From JBEKHI01 sp050012355 (GTDB taxonomy: Bacteria; Actinomycetota; Actinomycetes; Streptosporangiales; Streptosporangiaceae): DNA of 8,475 nt. Of the stretch, positions 1 to 5,907 are shown in pieces (the stretch's first letter is position 1; each line of letters starts with the position of its first letter). The position numbers and the translations under genes are program-made. The stretch covers positions 1 to 8,475 of the forward strand of contig JBEKHI010000381.1 in NCBI GenBank assembly GCA_050012355.1. The letters are read 5' to 3'. Below the pieces are notes generated by a model. It searched no databases and was not told the origin of the DNA. It saw only the letters and a list, made by a program, of their open reading frames with translations.

Positions 1-474
1 ACCCTGACGTGACTGTGCCAATCTCGAGTTGTGGCTCTTAAGCAGCTATCGAGTTCTATCCGGCGCGCTCAGGCTCATGATCTGCGCACAAATGTCTATC
101 GCACGGCGAGGGGCACGCAGTGGGCGACGCGCAGGTTATTGTCTACGCTTCACAATTGCGCCAGAAGGCGCCGAAGTGGAGGCACGTCACCGCCCAGGGT
201 TTCTTGAAGGGGGCGCTCTGATGCCTTGACGAGCGAACTCAATCGGTGACGCCGCAAGGAGTCGGGTGTGTGGACGGCGGCGTCTGGATCTGCAGGTGGC
301 GCAAGCACCGATTCGGCGATCGGCTCGGCGGGAGTCTCGCGGCCGCCGTTACGCCGGGTCGTCGTCCCTCGTCGCGAGGCGGGCGCGCGTAGGCGCCGAT
401 CTGCGCTCTGATGGGGGCCGCTTCGCAATGGGCCTGCGAGGGCAGCAGATGCAATATTCGGGTGCGGGTTTGGG
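1..474. other. Gene-free left edge, no recognisable product
   Basis: This stretch lies downstream of the acetyltransferase gene that reads leftward toward it. Open frames exist on both strands, but their translations are Arg/Pro/Ala-rich, show no family motif and look like chance frames in GC-rich DNA. Roughly the first 110 bases are visibly richer in A and T than the rest of the window, and the heptamer TCGAGTT occurs twice (24-30 and 49-55). That could mark the edge of an insertion sequence or foreign DNA, but no transposase, terminal inverted repeat pair or target duplication is visible. I see no tRNA or convincing terminator here. Confidence 0.5.
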
Positions 475-1005
475 TCAACTGGCCTTCCATTCGGTTGCCA
501 GCAGGCCAAGGATGACCTCGTCGGCGAAGTCTCCGTTGACCCACGCCGAGCGCCGGAGGGCGCCTTCGCGGGTGAACCCCGCCCGGCTGGCGGCCTGGAT
601 CATCGCGTCGTTATCAGCAAGGGTCTCGGCCTGCAGCCGGTGCAGGCCGCGGATTGCGAACCCGTAGCGGCAGAGAACCCGGACGACGTCGGCGCCCAGC
701 CCCCGGCCGCGGAATGCCGGTAGCAGCGAGATGCCGATATGGGCGGCGCGGTTGTGCAGGTCGATGTTCCACAGCAGCGCCTCGCCCGCCAGTTCGCCGG
801 TGGCTAGCTCGACCACTGAGAAGCAGGCCGCGTGGTCGTCCGGACCGGTTACCACGTAGGGAGAACCGGAGCCGGACGGGATCGGCTGCCAGGGCCGGGA
901 GTCGGCCCTGACCCGGGTCGCGACGTCGTCGTAGAGCTCGGCGTGCAGGACGGGGATATCGCTGTCGTGCCGGGCGCGCAGCCCGGTCATCTCGCCACGT
1001 AGCAT
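475..1005 (-). CDS. GNAT-family N-acetyltransferase (RimJ/RimL-like)
   Basis: A 176-residue protein with the GNAT fold, predicted to transfer the acetyl group of acetyl-CoA to an amine, either a protein N-terminus or a small molecule. The acetyl-CoA pyrophosphate loop is visible as FRGRGLG at residues 98-104, after the beta-4 strand AAHIGISLLP. The C-terminal motif B region is also typical: LQAETLADNDAMIQAASRAGF at about 124-144, followed by REGALRRSAWVNGDFADEVILGLL. The length is normal for the family. The ATG at 1005 is preferred, with AGGA-type purines about 9 bases upstream, because MLRGE fits the usual start of these proteins; a second ATG lies at 990. It stands alone, 229 bases downstream of the RraA-family gene on the same strand, with a hairpin between them. 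The substrate cannot be inferred. Confidence 0.9.
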   Translation of the reverse strand: MLRGEMTGLRARHDSDIPVLHAELYDDVATRVRADSRPWQPIPSGSGSPYVVTGPDDHAACFSVVELATGELAGEALLWNIDLHNRAAHIGISLLPAFRGRGLGADVVRVLCRYGFAIRGLHRLQAETLADNDAMIQAASRAGFTREGALRRSAWVNGDFADEVILGLLATEWKAS

Positions 1006-1091
1006 GCAGGCGTTCCTACAAGGTCGGACCGTCCGGCCGCAACCCGATTACCCGCTCGGCTGACCGGCGGCTCCGCACCATTCTGCACCGC

Positions 1092-1105
1092 TCCGCTGCA
1101 GCGGA
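1092..1105. repeat. 14-bp perfect palindrome upstream of the acetyltransferase gene
   Basis: TCCGCTGCAGCGGA is a perfect palindrome whose near edge is 87 bases upstream of the acetyltransferase start. Its position in the presumed promoter region allows an operator role, but no regulator gene of its own is nearby and short GC-rich palindromes occur by chance in this type of genome. Confidence 0.3.
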
Positions 1106-1156
1106 TCCACCGTAAGAAGCCAGCTCCCATCTAGCGATATGGCCGTCTTCTTCGCA

Positions 1157-1187
1157 CCGACGGTGGCCGGGCTACGGTCACCGTCGG
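1157..1187 (-). terminator. Hairpin, candidate terminator after the RraA-family gene
   Basis: The arms CCGACGGTG (1157-1165) and CACCGTCGG (1179-1187) are perfect 9-bp inverted complements around a 13-base loop. On the minus strand the hairpin begins 48 bases after the RraA-family stop codon and lies well before the acetyltransferase start. No U-tract follows, which is common for actinobacterial terminators. Confidence 0.5.
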
Positions 1188-1234
1188 CGGGGTTGTTCTT
1201 GCGGCCTGCCAGCAGGTCCGGCGCCCGGAGGCTT

Positions 1235-1927
1235 CTATTCTTCGATGGCTCCACCGGTGCGACGCAGGTGCTGCCGGAAGGTGTAGGACGGATCAGCGGC
1301 GCGCTGGGCCAGGTAATCATCGAAGGCGGTCTGCTGGCGCAGTGTCTGGCCTTCGCGGATCCTGCGGGCCTGGTCCCGCTCGACTTCACCGATCTGGCGC
1401 GCGGCGGCCAGCACCGGGCCGACCTGCCCGGCCGGCACGAACACGACGCCGTCGTCATCGGCGAAGACGATGTCCCCGCTGCTGGCCAGGTGCGCCCCGA
1501 ACCGGGCGGTGGCCAGCGCCTCCGGCTCCCGCTCGTCCAACCGCTCCGGCCCGGCCGGGCAACTGCCGTAGCTGAAGACCGGAAGGCCGATCGCGGCGAG
1601 CTCTGGCGTGTCGCGGTGCAAGCCCCACACCACCAGGCCCGCCACCCCGGCCGCCCGGGCCTCCAGCACCGCCAGGTCGCCGACGCAGGCCTCATCGGTG
1701 CGCCCGCCGTTGTCGATGACCAGCACGTCGCCGGCCCCAGCCCGGCCGAGGGCCTCCAGGAACACGTCCACGCTGCCGTAGTGCCGCGCTGGCAGAACCC
1801 GCCCGGCCACCCGCTGGCCGGCCACCACTGCCCGGATCCCCGCAGGGGCGGCCCGCAGCGGGACACCACAGCGCACGCAAGCATCGGCCACCAGCGGCGT
1901 GGACAGACCCGCGAACGCCTCCAGCAT
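1235..1927 (-). CDS. RraA / HMG-CHA aldolase family protein
   Basis: A 230-residue protein of the RraA-like fold (formerly annotated as dimethylmenaquinone methyltransferase). Family members include 4-hydroxy-4-methyl-2-oxoglutarate aldolases, which cleave 2-oxo acids with a divalent metal, and the RNase E regulator RraA. The core is clear: GDVLVIDNGG at 66-75, GDLAVLEARAAGVAGLVVWG at 83-102, and the substrate- and metal-binding Arg-Asp pair R105-D106 in LHRD. The next segment IGLPVFSYGSCPAGPERL also fits. The frame is open back to a GTG at 2041, but I chose the ATG at 1927: GGGGAGG lies 6 bases before it, and the family similarity (MLEAFAGLSTPLVADAC) starts there. Tail residues 185-230 are Arg/Gln-rich. 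It lies 834 bases from the nitrilase on the same strand, so co-transcription is doubtful. The aldolase reaction is more likely than RNase regulation, but the substrate is unknown. Confidence 0.85.
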   Translation of the reverse strand: MLEAFAGLSTPLVADACVRCGVPLRAAPAGIRAVVAGQRVAGRVLPARHYGSVDVFLEALGRAGAGDVLVIDNGGRTDEACVGDLAVLEARAAGVAGLVVWGLHRDTPELAAIGLPVFSYGSCPAGPERLDEREPEALATARFGAHLASSGDIVFADDDGVVFVPAGQVGPVLAAARQIGEVERDQARRIREGQTLRQQTAFDDYLAQRAADPSYTFRQHLRRTGGAIEE

Positions 1928-1933
1928 GGCCAG

Positions 1934-1940
1934 CCTCCCC
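1934..1940 (-). promoter_or_regulatory. Ribosome binding site that fixes the RraA-family start
   Basis: On the minus strand GGGGAGG lies 6 bases before the ATG at 1927. No comparable site precedes the upstream GTG at 2041, and the 38 residues that start would add (MASYRRLARVAAVRAAV...) do not look like the family. Confidence 0.7.
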
Positions 1941-2160
1941 AGCCCTGGTGCCCCGCACCACGAGCGGCACGCGGGCAGGTCCCACGATCCTACTGCCGCG
2001 CGGACAGCGGCCACCCGCGCCAGCCGACGGTAAGAAGCCACACCATGTGACTGCCCGTCCAGGAAACCGCGGCGAACTATCCGCCGTTCTGAGTGGACTG
2101 CGGGAGCCTTTGGGGCCCTTATCTCGGGTCTGCAGAACAGGCGATTATGGATGGGTGCAG

Positions 2161-2188
2161 CTCCTGTGGAGGGATCCCTGACCAGGAG
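2161..2188. repeat. 28-bp imperfect palindrome in the rraA-nitrilase gap
   Basis: The outer arms CTCCTG (2161-2166) and CAGGAG (2183-2188) share one centre (2174.5) with the inner perfect palindrome AGGGATCCCT (2170-2179). Eleven of 14 base pairs match, with three mismatched positions between inner and outer parts. As RNA it would form an interrupted hairpin; as DNA it could be a dimer-binding operator. Its position is about 234 bases upstream of the RraA-family start. No function can be assigned. Confidence 0.4.
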
Positions 2189-2318
2189 TTTTCGCGGTTG
2201 AACTGGTGAGTGGCGGCGTGGTCTTCTACCGCCTTGTCAGGGAGCGAGGGGAGGCCGGGGATGTTGAGCTGCCGGGCGGGCAGGTCCGCGAGCTAGCCGT
2301 GGCAGCCGGACGGGGTTC

Positions 2319-2501
2319 GTGGATCGGGGTGGTGGCGGTGCCGCGGCGGCGGGGCTGAGCACCGGCAGGGCGCAGGTGGAGGGGCTGCGGTCGAAGCTGA
2401 AGCGGCTGGCCGGCCGGGGCTGGCTGGCCGAGGAGGCCGGAGGGCTGTTCAGTCTCCCGGAGCATGCGAATGCAGGGGAACCACCGCAACAGCGGCGATA
2501 G
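2319..2501 (+). pseudogene. Possible remnant of a small helix-turn-helix protein
   Basis: A 60-codon frame starts at GTG 2319. Its central segment AQVEGLRSKLKRLAGRGWLAE (about residues 18-38), followed by GGLFSLPE, reads like the recognition helix and wing of a small winged-helix protein of the sort often found near actinomycete insertion sequences. The N-terminal part is a run of Gly and Ala, and there is no good ribosome site. The neighbouring frame just upstream (VRELAVAAGRGSWIGVVAV) may be the missing first part after a frameshift. No transposase is recognisable beside it. This is a resemblance from memory, not a family assignment. Confidence 0.3.
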
Positions 2502-2761
2502 AGGGCTCTTCTCCCCGGGAAGGTTCGCAGGTGCAACCCAAGCGGACCTCAAGGAAGATACGCGCGGGCGGCCACGACGTCGACGACGAACTGCTGGCCT
2601 CATATCTGGCCCGGTGAACTTGCCCCGCTCGACGCCGACGGCTACCGGTCGCTACAGTCCGGCGGCCGCCACCGAGTGGGGACGGGGGCCTGCTGAACGT
2701 GCTGTCCGATCCGCACACCGATGCTCGGGTGACGCGATCCGGCACTGTTCACAGGTACGGG

Positions 2762-3700
2762 TCAGTCCTGGAACCTCGACGCTGCGCGGCGGCGCCGGTC
2801 CACGTCCACGGTGAAGACGTCGGGTCGGCTGTAATGCCCGGTTGGGTCCATGGTGAGGCGTTCCGCGCGCACTTCAGCGAGGTCGATGTCGGCGACGATC
2901 AGCCGCTCCTCGTCAGCCAGTGGCTCCACCAGCCATCTGCCGTCGGGCGCGGCCAGCGCGGAGCCACCGCGGCAGTATTCCGTGACCCCGGCCTCCTCCA
3001 GCGCGGCACGGAGCGGGAAGTCCGCCGGGATGTCCGCCAGCCCGAGCAGGCCGTTGGCGGCCAGGGAGAACACTCGCCCCTCCCGCGCGATGAACCGGGT
3101 GATGTCGACGGTGTTCTGCGGGTTGCCTGGCCACACGCTCACGTGCAGCTCCTCGCCCTGGGCGTAGAGCGCGTGGCGGGCCTGCGGCATCCAGTTCTCC
3201 CAGCAGTTCAGCCCGCCGACCCGCGCCGCGCCCGCCTGGTGCACCCGTAGCCCGTTGCCGTCGCCGATGCCCCACACCAGCCGCTCCTCATAAGTCGGCA
3301 TGAGCTTGCGGTGGGCACTGACGACGCCGGCGTGTGGGTCGATGGCGACCAGCGTGCAGAACACCGTGCCGCGCCCAACCGTGACGTCGCGCTCGATGGT
3401 GCCCAGGTACACGAAGATGCCGAGATCACGTGCCGCCTCGGTGACGAGCAGGATTTCCCGACCGGTCACCTCGACCGCCGCATCGAGGTAGGCCGCGTAC
3501 GCCCGTTTCTGCATTGGGTCGTCGAACCTGGCCCCACCGGTGTGCTCCAGCCAAGAGGGGTATCCGGACAGGAACGTCTCGGGGAACGCGACGAGCTCGA
3601 CCTGCTGGGCGGCCGCTTTCTCCAGCCAGGCGATGACCTTCTTCGTGGTGGCGGACGGGTCGAGCCAGTATGGGCGGGCCTGGGCGGCTGCAATGCGCAT
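2762..3700 (-). CDS. Nitrilase (carbon-nitrogen hydrolase superfamily)
   Basis: A 312-residue cytoplasmic enzyme, predicted to hydrolyse a nitrile (R-CN) to the carboxylic acid and ammonia. The full catalytic set is visible: nucleophile Cys166 in GLNCWENWMP, Glu41 in FPETFLSGYP, Lys132 in HRKLMPTYEER, and the second Glu in the EER loop at 138-139. The CWEN context after the Cys is characteristic of the nitrilase branch rather than amidases or NAD synthetase-type members. SVWPG and SLAANG further on also fit. It is slightly shorter than typical bacterial nitrilases (about 330-350), with a short tail ending in DRRRRAASRFQD. The ATG is preceded by AAGGGG 9 bases upstream, and the gene begins 15 bases after the VOC gene stop, so the two are co-transcribed and probably coupled in translation. 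Control is likely by the GntR regulator at 4161. Aliphatic or aromatic preference cannot be read from the sequence. Confidence 0.9.
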   Translation of the reverse strand: MRIAAAQARPYWLDPSATTKKVIAWLEKAAAQQVELVAFPETFLSGYPSWLEHTGGARFDDPMQKRAYAAYLDAAVEVTGREILLVTEAARDLGIFVYLGTIERDVTVGRGTVFCTLVAIDPHAGVVSAHRKLMPTYEERLVWGIGDGNGLRVHQAGAARVGGLNCWENWMPQARHALYAQGEELHVSVWPGNPQNTVDITRFIAREGRVFSLAANGLLGLADIPADFPLRAALEEAGVTEYCRGGSALAAPDGRWLVEPLADEERLIVADIDLAEVRAERLTMDPTGHYSRPDVFTVDVDRRRRAASRFQD

Positions 3701-3715
3701 CGTCCGATTCCCCTT

Positions 3716-4138
3716 TCAGGCCGAGGTCGCGAAGACGTCGGCGTCCTCAGCGAAGGCTTTGAACTCGAGCGCGTTGCCGGCCGGGTCGGTGAGGAACATC
3801 GTCCACTGCTCGCCCGGCTGTCCGGCGAAGCGGAGGTAAGGCTCGATGACGAACGCCGTGTCAGCGGTACGGAGCCGCTCGGCCAAGGCGTGGAACTCCG
3901 GCACCATCAGCAACAGCCCGAAGTGGGGAACAGGGACGTCATGACCGTCGACCGGATTCGCGGCACGCGGCGCGGCAGGCGCGAGATGCGTGACCAGCTG
4001 GTGGCCGCGCAAGTTCCAATCAATCCACAGGTCGCTGCTCCGCCCCCGCTCGCAGGCCAGCACGTCGCCATAGAAGCGTGTGGCAGCCGCCAGGTCATCG
4101 ACAGGAATAGCGAGATGAAACCGCGGGATCTGAGTCAT
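3716..4138 (-). CDS. VOC / glyoxalase-fold protein, first gene of the nitrilase operon
   Basis: A 140-residue single vicinal-oxygen-chelate domain made of two beta-alpha-beta-beta-beta modules. The first module is RFHLAIPVDDLAAATRFYGDVLACE; the second is VPHFGLLLMVPEFHALAERLR, ending with MFLTDPAGNALEFKAFA. Candidate metal ligands are His8, His72 and Glu125, the usual positions. Family members include glyoxalase I, ring-cleaving dioxygenases, antibiotic-binding resistance proteins and epimerases, so the exact reaction is open. It is the first gene of an operon with the nitrilase, suggesting it handles a substrate, a product or a reactive by-product of nitrile use. No ribosome site precedes the ATG at 4138; the -10 element in the intergenic palindrome would start the mRNA at that A, so a leaderless transcript is likely. 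Confidence 0.88.
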   Translation of the reverse strand: MTQIPRFHLAIPVDDLAAATRFYGDVLACERGRSSDLWIDWNLRGHQLVTHLAPAAPRAANPVDGHDVPVPHFGLLLMVPEFHALAERLRTADTAFVIEPYLRFAGQPGEQWTMFLTDPAGNALEFKAFAEDADVFATSA

Positions 4139-4163
4139 GTCTGCATGTTAACATTAGGACATG
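4136..4163. promoter_or_regulatory. Symmetric operator spanning both start codons of the divergent pair
   Basis: The inner perfect palindrome ATGTTAACAT (4145-4154) and the outer arms CATGTC (4136-4141) and GACATG (4158-4163) share the centre 4149.5, giving 11 of 14 matching pairs over 28 bp. The outer arms contain the two start codons themselves, CAT of the VOC gene (4136-4138) and ATG of the regulator (4161-4163). GntR/FCD proteins bind short AT-centred palindromes as dimers, and such sites usually lie between the regulator and its divergent target. I infer that this is the binding site of the adjacent regulator, controlling its own gene and the nitrilase operon together. Confidence 0.6.
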
Positions 4164-4174
4164 GATGGGATCAA
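4138..4174 (-). promoter_or_regulatory. Leaderless promoter of the VOC-nitrilase operon
   Basis: On the minus strand TAACAT (4150-4145) fits the actinobacterial -10 pattern TANNNT. TTGATC (4174-4169) is a fair -35 element 18 bases upstream, lying inside the first codons of the divergent regulator. The base 7 after the -10 is 4138, the A of the VOC start codon. Together with the lack of a ribosome site this predicts a leaderless mRNA. Confidence 0.5.
4149..4161 (+). promoter_or_regulatory. Leaderless promoter of the GntR regulator
   Basis: The plus strand has its own TAACAT at 4149-4154, overlapping the minus-strand element by symmetry, and the predicted start of transcription is 4161, the A of the regulator ATG. 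No good -35 is visible at the expected distance (the bases around 4126-4131 do not resemble TTGAC). AGGA at 4156-4159 is too close to the ATG to serve as a normal ribosome site. Confidence 0.42.
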
Positions 4175-4859
4175 CGATCTTCCCCCAGCGCGACGACGCG
4201 GGATGGCCGATGAGGTCGCTGACCGCGTGCGAGAAGCGATCTACGCCGGTGTCTACGCACCCGGTGCGCCGTTGCGCGAGGTCGAGCTGGCGACGGTGCT
4301 GCAGGTGAGTCGCGGCCCGGTCCGCGAAGCGCTGCTGCGCCTGGAGCGCGAAGGCCTGGTGTGCAGCGAGTGGCACCGCGGCACCGCCGTCACCACGCTG
4401 TCGGCCGAGGAGGTCGACGAGCTCTACAGCTTGCGGGAGGTGCTGGAGGAGCTGGCCGTCCAGCGTCTGATCCGCCACGCCACGGACGCCGAACTGCAGG
4501 CTGTTCGCGCCGCGGCCGATCGGATGGACGGCGCTGCGGACAAGCACACCACCGTCCAACAGGATCTGGACTTCCACGATGCTGTCTTCGCCGCCGCGCA
4601 CCACCGGCGCCTCGAAGAGGCATGGCGTGCCATCCGCTCCCAGATCCATCTGTTCCTGCTGATCCGCCTCGGCATCAGCGACAACGAGTACGCCAGGCAC
4701 GTCGCCACCGAGCACCGCGAACTCGCCGACGTGCTTATCGCGCGCGACGAAGAACGCGCGCTGCGACTATTCGCCGACCACCGTCGGCATGCGGCAGCTC
4801 TGGTAGCGGCTCAGATTTCGCAGAACTCACCGCAGCCCGTGGCGAACCGGGTGCCATAG
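4161..4859 (+). CDS. GntR-family transcriptional regulator, FCD (FadR) type
   Basis: A 232-residue DNA-binding repressor or activator. The N-terminal winged helix covers about residues 15-75, with the classic helix-turn-helix LREVELATVLQVSRGPVREALLRLEREGLV at 38-67. The C-terminal all-helical FCD ligand domain runs from about 83 to 216. Its metal/ligand pocket residues appear intact: Asp135 and His139 in DLDFHDAVF, His185 in TEHRELADVL, His207 in ADHRRHAAAL. Such proteins sense small carboxylates or related metabolites and usually control adjacent catabolic genes. It is divergent from the VOC-nitrilase operon with only 22 bases between, inside a symmetric operator, so it most likely controls that operon and itself; a carboxylate product of the nitrilase is one possible ligand (inference). 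The ATG at 4161 is chosen from the promoter geometry; an internal ATG at 4203 (MADEVADRV) is the alternative. Confidence 0.92.
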   Translation: MDGINDLPPARRRGMADEVADRVREAIYAGVYAPGAPLREVELATVLQVSRGPVREALLRLEREGLVCSEWHRGTAVTTLSAEEVDELYSLREVLEELAVQRLIRHATDAELQAVRAAADRMDGAADKHTTVQQDLDFHDAVFAAAHHRRLEEAWRAIRSQIHLFLLIRLGISDNEYARHVATEHRELADVLIARDEERALRLFADHRRHAAALVAAQISQNSPQPVANRVP

Positions 4860-4952
4860 GCAGAAAAGGGGCATGGCTCAGACACCAAAGAGACACCGGA
4901 AAGCGTCGTTCCACATCCTTAGAACTGGGACGCCGTGCGATGGACTGTAGAC

Positions 4953-4986
4953 CGGGGCGGAACCGGCCGCGACCGGTCCCGCCCCG
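4953..4986. terminator. Strong hairpin between convergent genes (bidirectional terminator)
   Basis: The arms CGGGGCGG (4953-4960) and CCGCCCCG (4979-4986) pair perfectly. After one A/C mismatch the inner arms ACCGG (4962-4966) and CCGGT (4973-4977) pair around a 6-base loop. The hairpin sits between the stop of the GntR gene (4859) and the stop of the CU044_5270-family gene (4996), where either transcript would need to end. No U-tract is visible. Confidence 0.7.
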
Positions 4987-4995
4987 CGATTGCTG

Positions 4996-5907
4996 CTACG
5001 GGCGAACGCCCGGGCCGGAAACGAGTTCCCGCTCGATGACGCCGGACTCGCCGACTGCGGGCACCCGCTGGTAGGTGACCGGGTTAAGGATGAGTTCCTG
5101 GTAACCGGTGGTGAGCCGGAGGCGGAATGCGTCGCCACGCTGCCCGCCGCCGGCGGCCATGTTCACCGCTGCCGAGACGCCTGGGATGTCCGCGAGCGCC
5201 TGGAAGAGGTCCGCCGCGACCTTGCCTGGCAGCAGGTAGTCGCCGACTAGCTGGGTGATCTCCTCGAAGGCGTCGCAGTAGACGGCGCTTTCCGCGCATC
5301 CTGCGATCGGGCCAGGGAGCTCGGCGCCGAGTTCACCGAGCCGGCGGATCAGGGCACCGGTACCGGCGGGCAGCTCTTGGACGATGGTGCCGTACCCGAC
5401 CAGGTCATCGATGAAGTTGTAAGGCGGAGTAGCGAACTGCGCGGATATGGTGTTGCCTGCGATGGATGTCACATCAAGCTTGCCGTTGATGTACCGTGCC
5501 TCGCGGCTGCCGTCGGCCGTGGCCCACTTCTCCGCGATCCTCTGACTGTGAGTGACCTGGTTGACGAGAATCCACTTCTCGTACACCCACTGGCCCGGCT
5601 GTATGTCCGGCTCGGACATCGCGGCGGTGGCGGCCCGGTCGGCGAGCAACTGGACGGTGAGCGGTGCGGCCGCGGGGCGCGCTGGGTGGGCGCCCGACGG
5701 CACGACCGCGACAAGCACCGCCGCGGCGGCACCGATCGCGAGCGCCGGCAGGCCCGCGAAGGCTAGACGGCGCGCTAGAGGACGAGCAACGCGCCGTTTT
5801 GGATAGGGGCTTTCGTGAAGTGCGGCGTGGTACATCTGGGCGGCGCGCGGCGACACGCGGTGCGGCGCATTGTCCCGCATGCGCGTCAGCAGGTCCATCT
5901 CGTTCAT
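4996..5907 (-). CDS. CU044_5270-family single-pass membrane protein, partner of the ECF sigma factor
   Basis: A 303-residue protein. The cytoplasmic N-terminus (residues 1-47: MNEMDLLTRMRDNAPHRVSP..., with basic KRRVARPLARR) precedes one transmembrane helix (about 48-70, LAFAGLPALAIGAAAAVLVA). A large extracytoplasmic domain follows, containing QPGQWVYEKWILVNQV, EKWATADGSREARYING and the C-terminal TTGYQELILNPVTYQRVP. These are features I associate with the CU044_5270 family. Cys204 and Cys211 could form a disulfide outside the cell. It overlaps the sigma gene by 4 bases (5904-5907, ATGA), with AGGAGA 7 bases upstream, so translation is coupled. The topology and coupling suggest an anti-sigma-like sensor, but no ZAS zinc motif (HxxxCxxC) is present in the cytoplasmic part, and that role is inferred from context. 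Confidence 0.82.
   Translation of the reverse strand: MNEMDLLTRMRDNAPHRVSPRAAQMYHAALHESPYPKRRVARPLARRLAFAGLPALAIGAAAAVLVAVVPSGAHPARPAAAPLTVQLLADRAATAAMSEPDIQPGQWVYEKWILVNQVTHSQRIAEKWATADGSREARYINGKLDVTSIAGNTISAQFATPPYNFIDDLVGYGTIVQELPAGTGALIRRLGELGAELPGPIAGCAESAVYCDAFEEITQLVGDYLLPGKVAADLFQALADIPGVSAAVNMAAGGGQRGDAFRLRLTTGYQELILNPVTYQRVPAVGESGVIERELVSGPGVRP

Larger units (their letters stand above)
1928..2761. other. 834-base gap without an intact gene
   Basis: This stretch lies between the RraA-family start and the nitrilase stop. Several open frames exist on both strands, but all are short, Arg/Pro/Ser-rich and unrecognisable, apart from the helix-turn-helix-like fragment at 2319-2501. The mix of short frames that look partly coding but break off suggests decayed gene remnants. 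The 28-bp palindrome at 2161-2188 is the clearest structural element. Confidence 0.5.

Noticed and set aside
1048..1884. Long minus-strand open frame overlapping the RraA-family gene
   Set aside because: It is an out-of-frame shadow rich in Trp, Arg, Ser and Pro (RRWPPPGSGRTWPAAG) with no motif. The overlapping frame carries the full RraA signature and a strong ribosome site.
1139..2050. 303-codon plus-strand open frame opposite the RraA-family gene
   Set aside because: It is the antisense of a real gene in GC-rich DNA; the translation is low-complexity with many His, Gly and Pro residues and no domain.
2464..2814. Plus-strand frame leading toward the nitrilase 3' end as a possible small gene
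   Set aside because: Arg/Gly/Pro-rich, no ribosome site and no motif; one alternative frame (VQPKRTSRKIRAGGHDVDDE) looks slightly gene-like but stops after about 28 residues.
3311..4213. 300-codon plus-strand open frame across nitrilase and VOC genes
   Set aside because: It crosses two well-supported genes and the divergent promoter on the opposite strand, and has no recognisable motif.
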